From the NCBI RefSeq assembly GCF_900091595.1, contig NZ_FMCW01000003.1:241618-305617 (forward strand): DNA of 64,000 nt. Direction: 5' to 3'. The DNA comes from Micromonospora haikouensis (GTDB lineage: Bacteria; Actinomycetota; Actinomycetes; Mycobacteriales; Micromonosporaceae). A model generated the notes under the pieces. That model saw only the letters and a program-made list of their open reading frames with translations, ran no database searches and was not told the DNA's origin. This document shows positions 16,202-25,159 of the stretch, piece by piece. A program made the translations under genes and the position numbers. Positions within the stretch are counted from its first letter, which is position 1. Every line of letters begins with the position of its first letter.

Positions 16202-17593
16202 TCACGCCGGCTGGTCGGCCTCCGTGTCGACCAGCCGGGCCGGCCCGGGGCCGGTCGTCGCGGTCGCCTCCCCGGCCTCCCCGGCCTTTCCGGCGGCACC
16301 GGAGCGCTGCCGGGGCAGCACGGCCGGCGCGGCGGAGCCGCGTCCGCCCGTCGTCGGCTTCGAGGACCCGGCCGCCTGCCCCGCGAGGTCGCGCCCGGCG
16401 CTCCGGCGGGTCGCGGAGCGCTGGGCGAGCGCCGCCGTCAGCACCGAGCCGGCGAAACCCACCACCACGGCGTACGGGGCGACCAGGTGCGCCGACACCT
16501 GCTCCCGGCCGAGCGTGCTCAGGCCGGGCACGACCAGCAGGTACGCCAGCGCGACGAGGACCGGCCCGGCCCCGCCGGAGGCCGCCGCCCCGAGCCGGTG
16601 CTCCGCCGACCGGGCGGCACGCCGCGCGCCCAGCGCCCCGATCAGCAGCGCCGAGCCGAGCGCCAGCGACGCGCCGGGCCAGTAGAACCAGTCCCGGATC
16701 CAGAAGTCGGGCCGGTCGGCGCTGAGCTGCCAGATCCCGAGCTGGGCGGTGGTCAGCCCGCGCCCGGCGAGCACCCCGTCCACCACGGCGACCACGGCGA
16801 GAAGCCAGAGCCAGCCGGCGGTGGCGATCACGTTGGCCGCCGCAGCGGGCGAGCGCAGCGCCCAGACCGCCACGAGCAGCCCGAGGAACAGGCCCATTCC
16901 GGCGTACCCGGCGGCCATGGCCTGCGGTGCGGCGACGCCGGGCACGCCCGCCATCCGTGCCGGCACGGCCACCAGCAGCACGGTGACCAGCGCGCCGACC
17001 GCAGCGGCCAGCGCCAGCGCGAGCGCTCCCGCCGGCCGGGGCGGGCCGGTCGGCCGGGGCGGGCCGGTCGGCCCCGGCCCGGCGACCGGGTCGACGGCGT
17101 CGACCACGTCGGGTCCCCGGTCGGCCACGTCCGGCCCGCGGGCGGAGGCCGGTGCCGGGGCGGCCGAATCCGTAGCGGCGGCCGGTGCCGGGGTGCCCGG
17201 CGCCGGAGCCGGCTCCGGGGCGGCCGGCTCGGCGGTGGCAGTGGGCTCGGCAGTGGCGGTGGCAGTGGGCTCCGCGGTAGCGGTCGGCTGGGCAGCGGCG
17301 GTGGGCTCCGCATCGGTCGTGACCCCGTCCGGGGCGGTCGCGGCCCGGTCTGCTGACCGGGCCACGGGACGCCGTAGCCGCTGGGCGCAGACCGCGCCCG
17401 CGATCGTCGAGGTGGCCGAGATCCAGGTCGCCCACGCGAGGCTCGCCACCCACGCCGCCTCGCCCGCGTCGACGCCCGACGCCGACCAGTTGATGATGCC
17501 CAGCCCGTAGCCGAAGCCCAATTGGGCGGCGCCCGCGCCGGCAGCGACACCGATCGCGGTGGCGATCGATCCTCCCCAGCCCCGTCTGGCCAT
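16202..17593 (-). CDS. Polytopic membrane protein with Ala/Thr/Pro-rich linker
   Basis: The protein has 463 residues, ATG complementary to 17591-17593. At least seven hydrophobic stretches are visible, including ATAIGVAAGAGAAQLGFGYG near the start and ALALALAAAVGALVTVLLVAV in the middle. Between the second and third lies a low-complexity linker made of repeated TATAEP units. No enzymatic motif is recognised and the C-terminal tail is polar. The divergent PASTA gene begins 112 bases away. Function unknown; it may be an envelope protein. Confidence 0.7.
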   Translation of the reverse strand: MARRGWGGSIATAIGVAAGAGAAQLGFGYGLGIINWSASGVDAGEAAWVASLAWATWISATSTIAGAVCAQRLRRPVARSADRAATAPDGVTTDAEPTAAAQPTATAEPTATATAEPTATAEPAAPEPAPAPGTPAPAAATDSAAPAPASARGPDVADRGPDVVDAVDPVAGPGPTGPPRPTGPPRPAGALALALAAAVGALVTVLLVAVPARMAGVPGVAAPQAMAAGYAGMGLFLGLLVAVWALRSPAAAANVIATAGWLWLLAVVAVVDGVLAGRGLTTAQLGIWQLSADRPDFWIRDWFYWPGASLALGSALLIGALGARRAARSAEHRLGAAASGGAGPVLVALAYLLVVPGLSTLGREQVSAHLVAPYAVVVGFAGSVLTAALAQRSATRRSAGRDLAGQAAGSSKPTTGGRGSAAPAVLPRQRSGAAGKAGEAGEATATTGPGPARLVDTEADQPA

Positions 17594-17704
17594 GCCGGGC
17601 AGCGTAACGCCCCTGGGGCGGCCCGGCGAGTCGTGGCGGGGAACCCGCGCCGGGGCACCTGGCGTGCCCCCGGTACGGTCGCCGGTGATGAGGTGGTGGG
17701 CGCT

Positions 17705-18397
17705 GTGACGGACGGGAACACCGTGGGGGAGGCGTACCCCGACGAGGCCGACGCGACCGGCTCGGGCCGGTCGGCCAAGCTGCTGGGCGGGGGCCTGGCC
17801 GTCGCGCTCCTCGCGCTGGCCGGCGCGGCCGGTGGCTGGCTGCTGGCCGGTGAGGACGACCCGTCGCCCGGCCTCCCGGCCGCGCAGCCCGACGTCTCGG
17901 CCACGGCACCCCCCTCCGAGGCCCCGTCGTCGCCGGCCCGGACGACCGCTCCGGCGACCCGGACCACCGCGCCCACCCGCTCCACCGGGCTGACCGTCCC
18001 GCCCGTGGTGGGCACGGACTTCGAGGACGCGCGGGACGAGCTGCGGGACCTGCGGCTGGGCTGGCGGCTGGTCTTCGGCGCGGAGTCGGGGCGGGACGTG
18101 CGGCGCGCCGACCCGCCCGTCGGCTCCCCCGTGTCGCGGGGCACGACCGTCGCGCTGTACGTCGCCGGGCCCGCACCCGAGGTCAGCATCCCCGACCTGG
18201 TCGGCGACGACTGCGACGACGCGGCCGAGGACCTGGTCGAGGAGGGCCTCTACCCCGGCTATCCGACGGGCCGGACCGGCGTCGTCACGGCCCAGGCGCC
18301 GGCGGCCGACAGCACGGCGCACTGGAACGACAAGGTGGCCCTGACCTGCGGCGAGGAGCCCGGCGAGCCGAGCGCGGAGCCGCCGCCCACCCCGTGA
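17705..18397 (+). CDS. Membrane-anchored protein with two PASTA domains
   Basis: The protein has 230 residues from GTG 17705; GTG codons at 17693 and 17696 are alternatives. A single transmembrane helix (KLLGGGLAVALLALAGAAGG, about residues 23-45) is followed by a Ser/Thr/Pro spacer and two extracellular PASTA domains, opening with PPVVGTDFEDARDEL and IPDLVGDDCDDAAEDL. PASTA domains bind muropeptides or peptidoglycan. There is no kinase domain. The next gene also encodes a PASTA membrane protein on the same strand 97 bases away, so the pair looks like a duplication. Confidence 0.8.
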   Translation: MTDGNTVGEAYPDEADATGSGRSAKLLGGGLAVALLALAGAAGGWLLAGEDDPSPGLPAAQPDVSATAPPSEAPSSPARTTAPATRTTAPTRSTGLTVPPVVGTDFEDARDELRDLRLGWRLVFGAESGRDVRRADPPVGSPVSRGTTVALYVAGPAPEVSIPDLVGDDCDDAAEDLVEEGLYPGYPTGRTGVVTAQAPAADSTAHWNDKVALTCGEEPGEPSAEPPPTP

Positions 18398-18494
18398 CGG
18401 CGGCTCGCCGCGCCGGTCCCGGCCGCGCTGGCCCACAGCGGTTAGCGTGGATGGGAGGGCCAGCCACCCCGCCCGGTGTGGGAGAGGACGTGCC

Positions 18495-19172
18495 ATGAGC
18501 GACGACCGCCAGGACCCGCCCCCCGACGACGCCGGTGACCAGACCCGGCCGCTGCCGAAGCCCGGTGACGACGCCCGGCCGAAGCCGGCCGGCGGGCAGG
18601 TGTGGTCCGGTCGGGCCGGGGTGCCGCCGCCCCGACCGGCGGAGTACGGGCCCCCGACCGGCGAGTGGTACGCCGAGGAGCAGCCCGGCCGGCGCTGGTG
18701 GACGCCGATCCTGCTCGGTGTCGTGGCGCTGCTGCTGCTCGGCCTGCTGGGCGTCGGCTTCTGGCTGGCCCAGTCGTCCGGCGACGGCACCGGTCCCGAG
18801 GAGACGCCGTCGGCGGGCCCGACCTCGGCACCGGCGACGACCGGGGCACCGACGACCGGGGCGACGACCGGTGGGCCGTCCCCCACCCCGACGACGCCGC
18901 CGGCCACGACCCCGGCCGGGGTGCCGATGCCGCCGCTGGTGGGGCTGCCCCGGGCGACGGCCGAGCGGATCCTGGACCGGATCGGGGTCGACCACCGCGT
19001 CGAGACCCGTGAGTCCGACCGGCCGGCCGGAACGGTGCTGGAGACCGACCCGGAGGCGGGGGCGCTGGTGCCGGCCGGCGATCAGGTCATCCTGGTGGTC
19101 GCGGCGGCACCGGCACCGACGAGCAGCGCGGCGGCCCCGACGACCCCGGCGACCCCGACCCCGACCCCCTGA
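18495..19172 (+). CDS. Membrane-anchored protein with one PASTA domain
   Basis: The protein has 225 residues; ATG 18495 is preceded by GGGAGAGGA. A Pro/Arg-rich cytoplasmic part (residues 1-68) leads to one transmembrane helix (WWTPILLGVVALLLLGLLGV, about 69-90), a long Thr/Pro linker and a single PASTA domain (PLVGLPRATAERILDRIGV...). It ends in a Pro/Thr-rich tail. It may sense cell-wall fragments; no kinase domain is present. It follows the two-PASTA gene on the same strand. Confidence 0.8.
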   Translation: MSDDRQDPPPDDAGDQTRPLPKPGDDARPKPAGGQVWSGRAGVPPPRPAEYGPPTGEWYAEEQPGRRWWTPILLGVVALLLLGLLGVGFWLAQSSGDGTGPEETPSAGPTSAPATTGAPTTGATTGGPSPTPTTPPATTPAGVPMPPLVGLPRATAERILDRIGVDHRVETRESDRPAGTVLETDPEAGALVPAGDQVILVVAAAPAPTSSAAAPTTPATPTPTP

Positions 19173-19236
19173 CGGCGGATCCGGTCGTCACGCCCGGCAC
19201 CGGGGTTCGGTCACCGCGCTCCGGGCCCGACGCCGG

Positions 19237-19695
19237 TCACCACATGCGGCGTCTGGTGCCGACCAGGCCCAGCCCGGCCAGGGAGATGGCGAGCCCGAGG
19301 AGACCGGACCAGAACAGGGAGCGGCTCGTCTCGTCCCGCTGGGAGGTGGGCCCCGCCGCGGCCCGCCCGGCCTCGACCACCGGGTCCGTTCCGGCGCCGG
19401 CCCCCGCGCCGGCCGGTGGACCGGTCGGCACGCCCGCCGCGTCCGCTCCCGCACCGACGGGGCCCGGGACGGCCGGTGGATCCGCCGGGGCGGCCCAGTC
19501 GGGCTCCGGCTCCTCGTCGATGACGGTGATCTCCGGCGCGGGGACCGGCGCGGCCAGCTCGGTGGCCGACAGGGTCGGGTAGCGGACCACCACCCCGAGG
19601 GTGGTGGCGGCGCCGAGGAGCGCCAGCAGCCCGAAGGCGTAGATCGTACGGGACCTGTGGTGCCGCCGCGCGGCGGGCAGTATGACCATGACCAT
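19237..19695 (-). CDS. Small bitopic membrane protein, function unknown
   Basis: The protein has 152 residues from the ATG at 19695 (MVMVILPAARR). An N-terminal hydrophobic segment (TIYAFGLLALLGAATTLGVV) and a C-terminal one (SLFWSGLLGLAISLAGLGLV) followed by TRRRMW flank a Pro/Ala-rich middle. The C-terminal layout resembles a cell-wall sorting signal, but no LPxTG-type motif is seen before it, so it is more likely simply membrane-spanning. It converges with the PASTA genes. Not recognised as a named family. Confidence 0.6.
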   Translation of the reverse strand: MVMVILPAARRHHRSRTIYAFGLLALLGAATTLGVVVRYPTLSATELAAPVPAPEITVIDEEPEPDWAAPADPPAVPGPVGAGADAAGVPTGPPAGAGAGAGTDPVVEAGRAAAGPTSQRDETSRSLFWSGLLGLAISLAGLGLVGTRRRMW

Positions 19696-19796
19696 CCCAG
19701 GTTCAGGGTCCGGGACGCGCGGGGTGGAGACGTTCGCCGGGGTGGGCGTACCGATTCTATGGCGGTGGCACGCCCACCGGGACGGGTTTCGGCTGG

Positions 19797-20087
19797 TCAG
19801 CCGACCCGGACGGGGGTACGCGCCACGGGGCGGCGCTGCCGGACGGGGACGGTGCGCTGCCGGGGTTGGGCGGCGGCCCGAAGCTGGCGCAGGCCTGCGG
19901 CCTGCACGTAGATCGAACGCCGGCTGACCGCGTCCCCCGCCGCGTTCAGCTCGTAGCCTTCGAGCCACATCCAACCGTCGTAGGTGGGCCAGTCGAGCAC
20001 CCGGATCACGCGGAACATGATCGGCTTGAGGAACTGGACACTCGCCGCGCGCGTCACGTGCAGCACGTCACCTGAGCGGGGAAGCAC
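19797..20087 (-). CDS. Conserved small protein, paralogue of 2177-2455
   Basis: A 96-residue protein from GTG 20087, with CCAGGAG just ahead of the start. GDVLHVTRAASVQFLKPI, FRVIRVLDWPTYDGWMWLEG and YELNAAGDAVSRR repeat the core of the 2177-2455 product. It lies divergent, across 641 noncoding bases, from the second XRE/DUF5753 gene and its DUF397 partner, the same layout as the first locus. Function unknown; a partner or effector of the regulator pair is a reasonable inference. Confidence 0.78.
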   Translation of the reverse strand: MLPRSGDVLHVTRAASVQFLKPIMFRVIRVLDWPTYDGWMWLEGYELNAAGDAVSRRSIYVQAAGLRQLRAAAQPRQRTVPVRQRRPVARTPVRVG

Positions 20088-20728
20088 AGAGTTCTCCTGG
20101 GGAGATCGGCCGGCGGGCACGCCGGTGGCTGGTGTTTCGGGGGATGTCTCGCCTGGTGACGGGGTTGTGCCTCGTGAACCGGCGGCGCTGGTGATGCTGG
20201 TCGGGTCGGGCGCGTTGGTGGCGTGCCCGCACCCGACCAGCACCCCGCCGCTCCCGGTCGTCGCGCCCGCCGCCACAGTCACCCTGACGTGCGGCAGCGG
20301 GGTCCTCGCCCGGAGCGGATCTTGTCGTGCGGTGCCGGGCTGGTATCCCTCGACCCGGACGCCCACCCGTCGGCGGATCGTCCCTTTCCGGCGGCCGACC
20401 GGAGCGGTGAGTGATTCGAGCCCTACGGACAGATTGCATGAGTGTCGTGCTTCATGCAAGTTGCATGTCGACTTTTGCCGATACGATACGTGAGCGGCTC
20501 GCGGAAATAGACGCTTGATGCCGCTGTCCCCGGACCGGCACACTGGACGCCGGTTCCGCCCGTCGCGGCCGGTCGACGACCGGCACCATCACCCCTGCCG
20601 CGAACGCTCGCCCGCCGTTCCGACGGTCGCGCCCCCGGCGGGCGTCGACCCCAGGCGCGACCGACCGGAGGTAACCGGGTGAGGGCGAGCAGCGAGCGAT
20701 TCGGCCCAGTGGGCCGCCGGGGGGCGTC
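20088..20728. other. 641-base intergenic region with repeats
   Basis: No gene is supported here; the frames read as shadows or as unusual composition. It contains the promoters of the small divergent gene and of the XRE regulator and, at 20434-20468, three TTGCATG-like units (separate entry). The stretch 20434-20500 is less GC-rich than its surroundings. Confidence 0.6.
20434..20468. promoter_or_regulatory. TTGCATGA inverted and direct repeats
   Basis: TTGCATGA (20434-20441) and TCATGCAA (20452-20459) are exact inverted copies 10 bases apart, followed by a third copy TTGCATGT (20461-20468). The cluster sits between the divergent small gene and the XRE/DUF5753 gene and could be an operator for the XRE protein. 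Binding is inferred. Confidence 0.5.
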
Positions 20729-21610
20729 GTGAGCGAGCGGCGCAGCCCGACCATCCGCCGTCGCCGGCTCGGCGCCGAACTGCGCCGGCACCGCGACGCC
20801 GCGCGCATCACCATCGAGGCGGTGGCCGAACGGCTGGAGTGCTCGGCGTCGAAGATCTCCAGGATCGAGACCGGCCACACCACCGCCACCCCGCGCGACG
20901 TCCGCGACATGCTGCTGATCTATGGAGTGTCCGGCGCGGAGAGCGACGAGCTGGTGCAGATCGCCCGGGAGGCCCGGCAGAAAGGCTGGTGGCACCCCTA
21001 CAGCACCGTGCTGGTCGGGGCCTACGTCGGGCTGGAGTCGGCCGCCAGCTCCATCCGGCAGTACGAGCAGCAGGTCGTCCCGGGCCTGCTGGAGACCGAG
21101 GAGTACGCCTCGGCGATGATCCGCGCCGCCCGGCCGGACTTCACCACCGAACAGGTCCAGCAACGGGTGCGTGTCCGACTGGGCCGTCAGTCGTTGTTGA
21201 CCCAGGACGATCCGGTCGATCTGTGGGTGGTGCTCGATGAGGCGGTGCTGAGCCGGCCGGTGGGCGGCGACGCGGTGATGCGTGGTCAGCTCAAGCGGCT
21301 GGTGGAGGTGGCGGAGCTGCCGAACGTGACGCTCCAGATCCTGCCGTTCTCGGTCGGGGCGCACGCCGGCATGGACGGCACCTTCACCATCCTCAGCTTC
21401 CCAGAAGCCAATGATCCGGATGTCGTGTACGCGGAGAACGCCACGGGTGGGCTCTTCCTGGAGAAGAGCGACGAGCTACAGAAGTACAGCTTCATCTTCG
21501 ATCATGTTCGAGCAGCAGCCATGCGCCCGGAGGAATCCATCGCACAAATCGCAAAACTGGCAGAGGAGCCGTTGTGGAAATGGCGACCAAGGGGTTCCGT
21601 GGGGACCTGA
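20729..21610 (+). CDS. XRE-family regulator with DUF5753 domain, second copy
   Basis: The protein has 293 residues from GTG 20729. The HTH is at about residues 12-65 (LRRHRDAARITIEAVAERL, CSASKISRIETGHTTATPRD) and the DUF5753 domain follows with QYEQQVVPGLLETEEYASAM and LQILPFSVGAHAGMDGTFTI. It has a complete N-terminal arm, unlike the shorter copy at 2723. It is followed by an overlapping DUF397 gene, so this is a second regulator pair of the same type. Ligand and targets are unknown. Confidence 0.9.
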   Translation: MSERRSPTIRRRRLGAELRRHRDAARITIEAVAERLECSASKISRIETGHTTATPRDVRDMLLIYGVSGAESDELVQIAREARQKGWWHPYSTVLVGAYVGLESAASSIRQYEQQVVPGLLETEEYASAMIRAARPDFTTEQVQQRVRVRLGRQSLLTQDDPVDLWVVLDEAVLSRPVGGDAVMRGQLKRLVEVAELPNVTLQILPFSVGAHAGMDGTFTILSFPEANDPDVVYAENATGGLFLEKSDELQKYSFIFDHVRAAAMRPEESIAQIAKLAEEPLWKWRPRGSVGT

Positions 21611-21801
21611 CGCGGGCGACGTGGTTCAAGAGCTCGAAGAGCGGGCCGAACTGTGACAACTGCGTGGAGGTGGCGTACGTGACCGGGGCGGTCGGGGTGC
21701 GGGACTCGAAGGACAAGAGCGGTCCCAACCTGGTCTTCGCTCCGGTAGGCTGGCACGCCTTCGTCGCCGGGGCCAAGGACGGCGCGTTCCTCCGGGACTG
21801 A
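21574..21801 (+). CDS. DUF397 domain protein, second copy
   Basis: A 75-residue protein from GTG 21574, chosen because AGAGGAG lies 5 bases upstream; ATG 21580 is an alternative. The DUF397 core ATWFKSSKSGPNCDNCVEVA, GVRDSKDKSGPNLVFAPVGW and FVAGAKDG is complete. The start lies inside the last 37 bases of the XRE gene, so translation is coupled. Compare the DUF397 protein at 3481-3672. Confidence 0.9.
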   Translation: MEMATKGFRGDLTRATWFKSSKSGPNCDNCVEVAYVTGAVGVRDSKDKSGPNLVFAPVGWHAFVAGAKDGAFLRD

Positions 21802-21992
21802 TCGCTGACCCCTAGACACGACGGGCGTGACCCCTTCCGGCAGCGTGGCCGGGGCGGGGGTCGCGCCCGTCGCGTTTCCACCGCCGACCCGGGTCGTTGA
21901 ACCCGTCGGGACGGCGCTGGTCGACGACCCGGACCAGCTACCGGAACGGCAACGGCCACCCGGATCGGCACCCGAGCGAGGCAGGCGAGACG

Positions 21993-22409
21993 ATGACGAC
22001 GATCGGTTCAGAGAACCTCACCAACGGTCCGGGCAAGCCGGAGCGGTTCGGCGGGAAATACCGCGGGGCCCGCCGGGACACCGTCCTGACGGAGGTCGTC
22101 TCCACCGATTCCGAGATCGGCACCCGGGACGACGGCCCGACCGCCCTCGACCAGGCCGTCCCGCCGCTGTCGCTGCCGTCGCTGGACCCGAACCCGCTGA
22201 CCGAGCCGTCGTTCCCGCCGTCGGGCTGGTCGGCCGGCCCGTCGGTCACCGACTCCCTGGTCGACCACCCGCTGCTGCGCGGGCTGCTGCTGGAGCTGCC
22301 CCCCAAGGGCAGCGTGCCGCCGCCCGGCTGGCTGGACCGCTGGTTCGAGGCGACCCGGGCGATCCTGGAACTGCTATACGTGCAGGGCGGCGCTGGCCGC
22401 TCGCGCTGA
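21993..22409 (+). CDS. Hypothetical acidic protein
   Basis: A 138-residue protein from ATG 21993, preceded by GGCAGGCGAGACG. It is rich in Pro, Ser and acidic residues, without transmembrane segments or cysteines; the C-terminal part (SLVDHPLLRGLLLELPPKG, then WLDRWFEATRAILELLYVQG) is helical and the most conserved-looking. No family recognised. Its last 36 bases overlap the end of the convergent membrane gene, so the two genes share their 3' ends. Confidence 0.6.
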   Translation: MTTIGSENLTNGPGKPERFGGKYRGARRDTVLTEVVSTDSEIGTRDDGPTALDQAVPPLSLPSLDPNPLTEPSFPPSGWSAGPSVTDSLVDHPLLRGLLLELPPKGSVPPPGWLDRWFEATRAILELLYVQGGAGRSR

Positions 22410-22976
22410 CCCGGGCTGCCGGGTCACCGCCCGCTCGGCGAGGCGGCTGTGGCGCAGCGCCTGGCGTACCCCGATCGCGGCGACGCCCAGCGCGGCCACG
22501 GTGACGGCGGCGCCGGTGGTGCCGGGCCCGGCGAAGAGGTCGAGGCCGCTGGCCGACAGCACCCCCGGCACGGTGGCCAGGCCGGTGGCCTGGAGCGGCA
22601 GGCCGATCAGCGGATGCGCCGCGGCGGCCCGCAGCCCGTGCGGGGCCGGCGTCTCCGGCGCGGCGGCGAACGCCCCCGCACCGGCCCACAGCCGGCGCAC
22701 CCGGCGGGCCGTGACGACCGCCACCAGCAGCGCGGGGGCGGCGGCCAGTGCCAGGCCGGCGGCGGCCCGGTCGATCGTGCCGGTGCCGGCGCTGGTCAGC
22801 CCGACGGCGAGCACGGCCGCCGTCAGGCCGAGGCCGGTCACCGTCAGGGCGAGCAACCATCCGGTACGCCGCCGCAGCGCGCGGGCGCGGTGCGGCCGGG
22901 GCAGCCGCTCGGCGAGGAGACCCGCGGCCAGCCACACGCCGGCGATCGGCAACAGCACGATGAGATGCCCGTCCAT
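22374..22976 (-). CDS. Polytopic membrane protein, function unknown
   Basis: The protein has 200 residues from the ATG at 22976. About five hydrophobic helices are visible: HLIVLLPIAGVWLAAGLLAE, GWLLALTVTGLGLTAAVLAV, AAAGLALAAAPALLVAVVTA and later segments around LPLQATGLATVPGVLSASG and GAAVTVAALGVAAIGVRQAL. No motif for transport or enzymology is seen. Gene ends overlap with the convergent hypothetical gene at 21993. Confidence 0.65.
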   Translation of the reverse strand: MDGHLIVLLPIAGVWLAAGLLAERLPRPHRARALRRRTGWLLALTVTGLGLTAAVLAVGLTSAGTGTIDRAAAGLALAAAPALLVAVVTARRVRRLWAGAGAFAAAPETPAPHGLRAAAAHPLIGLPLQATGLATVPGVLSASGLDLFAGPGTTGAAVTVAALGVAAIGVRQALRHSRLAERAVTRQPGSARAASAALHV

Positions 22977-23068
22977 GCCGTCAGCCTTGCCCAGTTCGAC
23001 GCCCGCCGAATCCGGGTCGGCCCCCTGTTCGTCCCGCAGGCCCGTCCCGTAGGGGTCGCGCGGGCGGC

Positions 23069-23875
23069 CTAGACGGCGAAGGTGGCGGGGCGCTCGGTGG
23101 CCGGGGTCGGCGGCTTCGCCTTCCACAGGCCGGTCTTCTGCGCCGCCAGCCGGGCCAGGTATGCCGGGTTGAGGATGACGTACCGCCGCCAGAGGCGCTT
23201 CGGCTCCAGGCCGAGCCGCCAGAACCACTCCAGGCCGGCCCGCTGCATCCACGGCGGCGGGTTGCGCAGCAGCCCCGCGTGGTAGTCGAAGGCCGCCCCG
23301 ACGGCCATCATCGGCATGTCCAGCAGCGGGCGCATCGCGTACGTGAAGATCTCCTGCCGGGGGCAGCCGAGCCCCACCAGGACGAGCCGGGCCCCGCTGG
23401 ACCGGATCCGGTCGGCGATCTCGGCGTCCTCGCCGGGCTGCACGGCGCGGAACTTCGACGGCTCCACCCCGGCGATCTTCAGCGCCGGGAACATCCGCTC
23501 CAGGGCGGGGATCAGCCGCGCCAGCGTCTCCTCCGTCGAGCCGTACAGGTAGACCGGCAGGCCCTCCTCGGCGAAGCGGCGCAGCACGTGCAGGGTCAGC
23601 AGCGGGCCGTAGACCCGGTCGGCCAGGTTGGCGTGGTGCAGCAGGTTGAGCGCCCAGCGCACCGGCTGCCCGTCCGGGGTGACCACGTCGAACGAGTTGA
23701 GCCGGGCGTTGTGGGCCGGGTCGAGCACCCCGGTCATCACCCCGTGCACGGCGAGCGCGGTGAGCGCCAGCGGACGCCGCTCGTACGCCGCCGCCACCAC
23801 CCGCTCGGTCGCGGTGGCGTAGTCGGTGGCGTCGACGAGGACGCCGAGAACGTTGCGCTTGCTGCCGTCGGTCAT
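23069..23875 (-). CDS. WecG/TagA/CpsF-family glycosyltransferase
   Basis: The protein has 268 residues from the ATG at 23875. It shows the family pattern: [47 protein letters not shown] (with the catalytic Asp), [31 protein letters not shown] and [20 protein letters not shown]. Members transfer N-acetylmannosamine-type sugars onto lipid-linked acceptors in polysaccharide or wall teichoic acid assembly. Its start overlaps the stop of the epimerase gene upstream by 4 bases (ATGA), so the two are translated together. Confidence 0.9.
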   Translation of the reverse strand: MTDGSKRNVLGVLVDATDYATATERVVAAAYERRPLALTALAVHGVMTGVLDPAHNARLNSFDVVTPDGQPVRWALNLLHHANLADRVYGPLLTLHVLRRFAEEGLPVYLYGSTEETLARLIPALERMFPALKIAGVEPSKFRAVQPGEDAEIADRIRSSGARLVLVGLGCPRQEIFTYAMRPLLDMPMMAVGAAFDYHAGLLRNPPPWMQRAGLEWFWRLGLEPKRLWRRYVILNPAYLARLAAQKTGLWKAKPPTPATERPATFAV

Positions 23876-24945
23876 GCCCCAGGCACCCACTTGTCCACGT
23901 TGGCCTCGTAGATCTCGCGCATGATCATCGGCACGTCGTAGACCTGCTTCCAGTCCGGGTAGTCGGCCTGGAACGCCTCGTTGGAGCCGATCCACCACTT
24001 GTGGTCGCCGATCCGGTTCGCCTCGACGTACTCGGTGATCATCTCCTGGCCGGTGATCTGCGCGGCCAGGGCGAACGCCTCCCGGTTGGAGGTGTTGGAG
24101 TGCCGGCCGCCGCCGAGGTTGTAGACGGCCGCCGAGCGCGGGTTGCGGAAGAACGCCTCGAACGCCGACACCACGTCCGAGCTGTGGATCGCGTCCCGGA
24201 CCTGCTTGCCCTGGTAGCCGAAGATCTTGTACGTCCGGCGCTCCATGTTGGCGCGCATCACGTACCCGAGGAAGCCGTGCAGCTCGGTCGCGGAGTGCGC
24301 CGGGCCGGTCAGCGTGCCGCCCCGGAAGCAGGCGGTGCGCATCCCGAAGTAGCGGCCGTATTCCTGCACCATCACGTCGGCGGCGACCTTCGACGCGCCG
24401 AAGACCGAGTGCAGGCAGGCGTCGATCGACATGTCCTCGCGGATGCCCTGCTCGTACGGGTGCCCCGGCTCGATCTCCCAGCGGGACTCCAGCTCGACCA
24501 GCGGGAGGCTGTTGGGGCGGTCGCCGTACACCTTGTTGGTCGAGCAGTGGATCACCGGCGCCTCGATGCAGTGCTCGCGCACGTTCTGCAGCACGTTGAG
24601 GGTGCCGCCGGCGTTGACGTCGAAGTCGGTGAACGGGTCGCGCACCGCCCAGTCGTGCGAGGGCTGCGCGGCGGTGTGGATCACCACGGCGATGTCGCGG
24701 CCGTACCGGGCGAAGAGCTTCGCCAGCGAGTCGCGGTCGCGGATGTCGATGCTGTGGTGCGCGTACGCCCCGCCGAGCTCCTCGGCCAGCCGCCGGACGT
24801 TCCACGCGGTCGACGCCTCGGCGCCGAAGAACTCCTGCCGCATGTCGTTGTCGATGCCGACGACGTCGAGGCCGAGGCCGGCGAAGTGCCGGACCGCCTC
24901 GGAACCGATCAGGCCGCCCGACCCGGTCACCAACGCGACACTCAC
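23872..24945 (-). CDS. NAD-dependent epimerase (extended SDR, CDP-sugar type)
   Basis: The protein has 357 residues from GTG 24945, preceded by CCAGGAGTGG. It has an N-terminal [15 protein letters not shown] nucleotide-binding loop, a substrate region with [15 protein letters not shown] and [11 protein letters not shown], and [17 protein letters not shown]. The pattern resembles CDP-paratose/tyvelose epimerases. The usual YxxxK pair appears as FxxxK (FGASK), so the catalytic Tyr position is Phe here. Coupled to the WecG/TagA transferase, it probably makes the nucleotide sugar used by that enzyme. Product sugar unknown. Confidence 0.85.
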   Translation of the reverse strand: MSVALVTGSGGLIGSEAVRHFAGLGLDVVGIDNDMRQEFFGAEASTAWNVRRLAEELGGAYAHHSIDIRDRDSLAKLFARYGRDIAVVIHTAAQPSHDWAVRDPFTDFDVNAGGTLNVLQNVREHCIEAPVIHCSTNKVYGDRPNSLPLVELESRWEIEPGHPYEQGIREDMSIDACLHSVFGASKVAADVMVQEYGRYFGMRTACFRGGTLTGPAHSATELHGFLGYVMRANMERRTYKIFGYQGKQVRDAIHSSDVVSAFEAFFRNPRSAAVYNLGGGRHSNTSNREAFALAAQITGQEMITEYVEANRIGDHKWWIGSNEAFQADYPDWKQVYDVPMIMREIYEANVDKWVPGA

Positions 24946-25044
24946 ACGCCACTCCTGGTCCATCGGAGGCAGGGAAACGATCGGAGCATAGCGTGACGTC
25001 CGGCACCCACCGGATGGGACGCCGGGCCCCACGGAACGGCGAAA

Positions 25045-25067
25045 GGGCCCCGCGATCCGCGGAGCCC
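25045..25067 (-). terminator. Terminator of tRNA-Leu
   Basis: GGGCCCCGCG (25045-25054) pairs with CGCGGAGCCC (25058-25067), one mismatch, about 7 bases beyond the encoded CCA of tRNA-Leu. Downstream on the minus strand is CCCTTTC, a short T tract. Confidence 0.65.
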
Positions 25068-25073
25068 TCGCTC

Positions 25074-25159
25074 TGGTGGGGAAGGGGGGAGTTGAACCCC
25101 CACGCCCTTTCGGGCACACGGACCTGAACCGTGCGCGTCTGCCATTCCGCCACTTCCCC
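25074..25159 (-). tRNA. tRNA-Leu(CAG)
   Basis: A complete cloverleaf is readable on the minus strand: acceptor GGGGAAG/CTTCCCC, anticodon stem CACGG/CCGTG with loop TTCAGGT (anticodon CAG, reading CUG), a long variable arm of the class II type, and a T stem GGGGG/CCCCC with loop TTCAACT. The CCA end is encoded (25074-25076). Length with CCA is 86 bases, right for a tRNA-Leu. Confidence 0.95.

Noticed and set aside
19984..20493. Plus-strand frame opposite the small gene
   Set aside because: It runs antisense through the conserved small protein and has no family pattern; the region is better read as regulatory.
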